From NCBI GenBank assembly GCA_946403215.1, contig CAMIZG010000020.1, forward strand, positions 1-32,822: a stretch of 32,822 bases of DNA, in the 5' to 3' direction. The notes beneath the pieces were generated by a model, which was given only the letters and a program-made list of their open reading frames with translations, had not been told where the DNA came from and did no database searches. Both the position numbers and the translations under genes were made by a program. The stretch is from an uncultured Bacteroidales bacterium (GTDB taxonomy: Bacteria; Bacteroidota; Bacteroidia; Bacteroidales; Paludibacteraceae). Positions 31,336-32,822 of this stretch are shown one piece after another (the stretch's first letter is position 1; each line of letters starts with the position of its first letter).

Positions 31336-31367
31336 TTTGTTTTTTCAAATAAATTTATGTAATTTTG
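31336..31367 (+). promoter_or_regulatory. Bacteroidetes-type promoter for pnp
   Basis: TTTG (31336-31339), a 20-nt spacer, TAATTTTG (31360-31367). The leader to pnp is about 97 nt and contains two small hairpins, GCGTTC/GAGCGC and GGGGTG/CACTCC (with G-U pairs), just upstream of the start. Confidence 0.83.
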
Positions 31368-31468
31368 TACGACTTTTAGGGTCTAATGAATTATTAACAC
31401 GCGTTCGCATACCGTGAGCGCACTAAAAACAGGGGTGTACTACAGCACTCCGAAATGACATAAAACAG

Positions 31469-32822
31469 ATGAATATTGTTACCAAAGAGATCACTCTGCC
31501 TGATGGTCGTGTGATCACCCTTGAGACGGGCAAACTGGCCAAGCAGGCCGACGGTGCTGTGATGGCACGTCTGGGCAACACCATGGTATTGGCTACCGTA
31601 TGCTCCGCGAAAGACGCGATGCCCGGTACGGACTTTATGCCGCTGACCGTTGAGTACAAAGAGAAGTTCGCCAGTGCCGGCCGTTTCCCCGGAGGCTTCA
31701 CCCGCCGCGAAGGCAAAGCTTCGGATTATGAGATTTTGATTGCTCGACTGATTGACCGTGCGCTTCGTCCCCTTTTCCCCGCTAACTACCACGCAGACAC
31801 GTTTGTAAACGTTACGCTTTATTCGGCAGACGGCATTGATATGCCTGAGTCGATAGCCGGTCTGGCTGCTTCGGCTGCTCTGGCTTGCTCGGATATACCT
31901 TTCGAAGGTCCTATCTCTGAGGTGCGCGTAGCACGTGTGAACGGCGAGTTCGTTATCAACCCGACCTTCGAGCAGTGTGAGAACGCTGATCTGGAGCTTA
32001 TGGTTGCCGCTACGTTGGACAACATTATGATGGTTGAGGGTGAGATGAAGGAAGTACCCGAGTCGGTTATGCTGGACGCCATCCGTGCAGCTCACGAGGC
32101 TATCAAGCCGCAGTGCCAGGCGCAGATTGAGATGATGAAGGCTTATGGCAAGGAAGCAAAACGTGAGTATTGCCATGAGGTTAATGATGATGAATTGAAG
32201 CAGGCTGTTCATGACTATAGTTATACTCGTGCTTATGCTCAGGCTACCAGCGCTGATACAGACAAGCATCACCGCGAGGCTATGTTCAGTCAGATATGCG
32301 AGGACTTCAAGACAGAGAAAGCCGAGTACATGGCTCAGCGTGCTGAGGCACTTGGCATTGAGTTAGATGAGGTTGCTGCTATGGTTGATCGCTACTATCA
32401 CGATGTAGAGAAGGAAGCAATGCGTCGCGCTGTGCTGGATGAAGGCAAGCGTCTGGATGGCCGTAAGACAACGGATATCCGTCCGATCTGGTGCGAGGTA
32501 AGTCCGCTGCCAGGACCTCACGGATCGAGTATCTTCACCCGCGGTGAAACCCAATCGCTCTCGACTGTTACGCTGGGTACCAAGCGCGATGAAAAGCAGA
32601 TCGACGAGGCTCTTATCCAGGGCTCTGACCGCTTCCTGCTGCACTATAACTTCCCGCCGTTCGCAACGGGCGAGGCTAAGCCGCAGCGTGGTGTGGGTCG
32701 TCGCGAGATTGGTCATGGCAACTTGGCTTGCCGTGCGCTGAAGAACATGATTCCCGAGGATTTCCCATACAGCGTACGCGTTGTCTCGGATATCTTGGAG
32801 TCGAACGGTTCGAGTTCGATGG
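31469..32822 (+). CDS. pnp: Polyribonucleotide nucleotidyltransferase (partial, 3' end beyond window)
   Basis: PNPase, the 3'-to-5' phosphorolytic exoribonuclease of mRNA decay. The ATG at 31469 gives [36 protein letters not shown], the usual N terminus. The first RNase PH-like domain includes [28 protein letters not shown] and [16 protein letters not shown] helical linker follows, then the start of the second domain ([56 protein letters not shown]). About 451 codons are present; the catalytic end of the second core, the KH and the S1 domains lie outside the window. Confidence 0.97.
   Translation, partial: MNIVTKEITLPDGRVITLETGKLAKQADGAVMARLGNTMVLATVCSAKDAMPGTDFMPLTVEYKEKFASAGRFPGGFTRREGKASDYEILIARLIDRALRPLFPANYHADTFVNVTLYSADGIDMPESIAGLAASAALACSDIPFEGPISEVRVARVNGEFVINPTFEQCENADLELMVAATLDNIMMVEGEMKEVPESVMLDAIRAAHEAIKPQCQAQIEMMKAYGKEAKREYCHEVNDDELKQAVHDYSYTRAYAQATSADTDKHHREAMFSQICEDFKTEKAEYMAQRAEALGIELDEVAAMVDRYYHDVEKEAMRRAVLDEGKRLDGRKTTDIRPIWCEVSPLPGPHGSSIFTRGETQSLSTVTLGTKRDEKQIDEALIQGSDRFLLHYNFPPFATGEAKPQRGVGRREIGHGNLACRALKNMIPEDFPYSVRVVSDILESNGSSSM

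Overview
The window comes from the chromosome of a member of the Bacteroidota, most likely order Bacteroidales. The evidence is ten promoters of the form TTTG-N20-TAnnTTTG (the -33/-7 promoter class of this phylum), no visible Shine-Dalgarno sites, SpII lipoproteins, an OstA-like/SurA envelope gene set, an OmpA protein with a PD40-type front part, DUF4827/FKBP-like lipoproteins, and cell-surface proteins with the short C-terminal tail common in Bacteroidales. Base composition and gene density look like ordinary core genome. I see no integrase, transposase, phage gene, CRISPR array or rRNA. The window opens at the 3' end of dnaG and ends inside pnp.

Layout. (1) 11-7917, minus: one probable operon, ribD - SurA-like lipoprotein - SurA-type PPIase - OstA-like protein - beta-barrel OMP - dnaG. 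It joins riboflavin synthesis, outer-membrane assembly and primase. (2) 7974-9850, plus: overlapping prmC-recX-recO. (3) 9886-12820, minus: tdk-priA. (4) adk (plus) faces hup (minus) across a shared two-way terminator. (5) rhomboid protease - manA, plus. (6) 15732-18743, minus: a cobalamin riboswitch followed by two secreted surface-type proteins with no transporter nearby. (7) 18744-19039: an intergenic stretch with a plus-strand promoter that has no gene, a hairpin and 11-bp repeats. (8) 19040-27585, minus: a nine-gene envelope/sugar operon, rfbA - FKBP-like lipoprotein - DUF4827 lipoprotein - glmM-type mutase - surE - small membrane protein - lpxB - two MATE exporters. (9) 27635-27902, minus: a compact unit of promoter, about 125 nt of highly structured RNA, tRNA-Phe and terminator. 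(10) 27982-31309, minus: OmpA-family protein and a helical exported protein. (11) pnp, plus, cut by the window end.

The most unusual signals are non-coding. The structured RNA ahead of tRNA-Phe shares a motif (TGGGGTCC - variable hairpin - GGGGAGAGCGGAGGCA) with the dnaG/OMP gap, and a weaker version lies inside a lineage-type insertion next to the zinc site of PriA. Two genes (prmC and the OmpA-family gene) have the start codon exactly 4 nt after the -7 box, which predicts leaderless mRNAs. Three genes (OstA-like, lpxB, prmC) carry 7-bp-period tandem repeats in their coding sequence. The B12 riboswitch controls an operon made only of surface proteins.

All family assignments are from reading the translated sequences; no database search was run.
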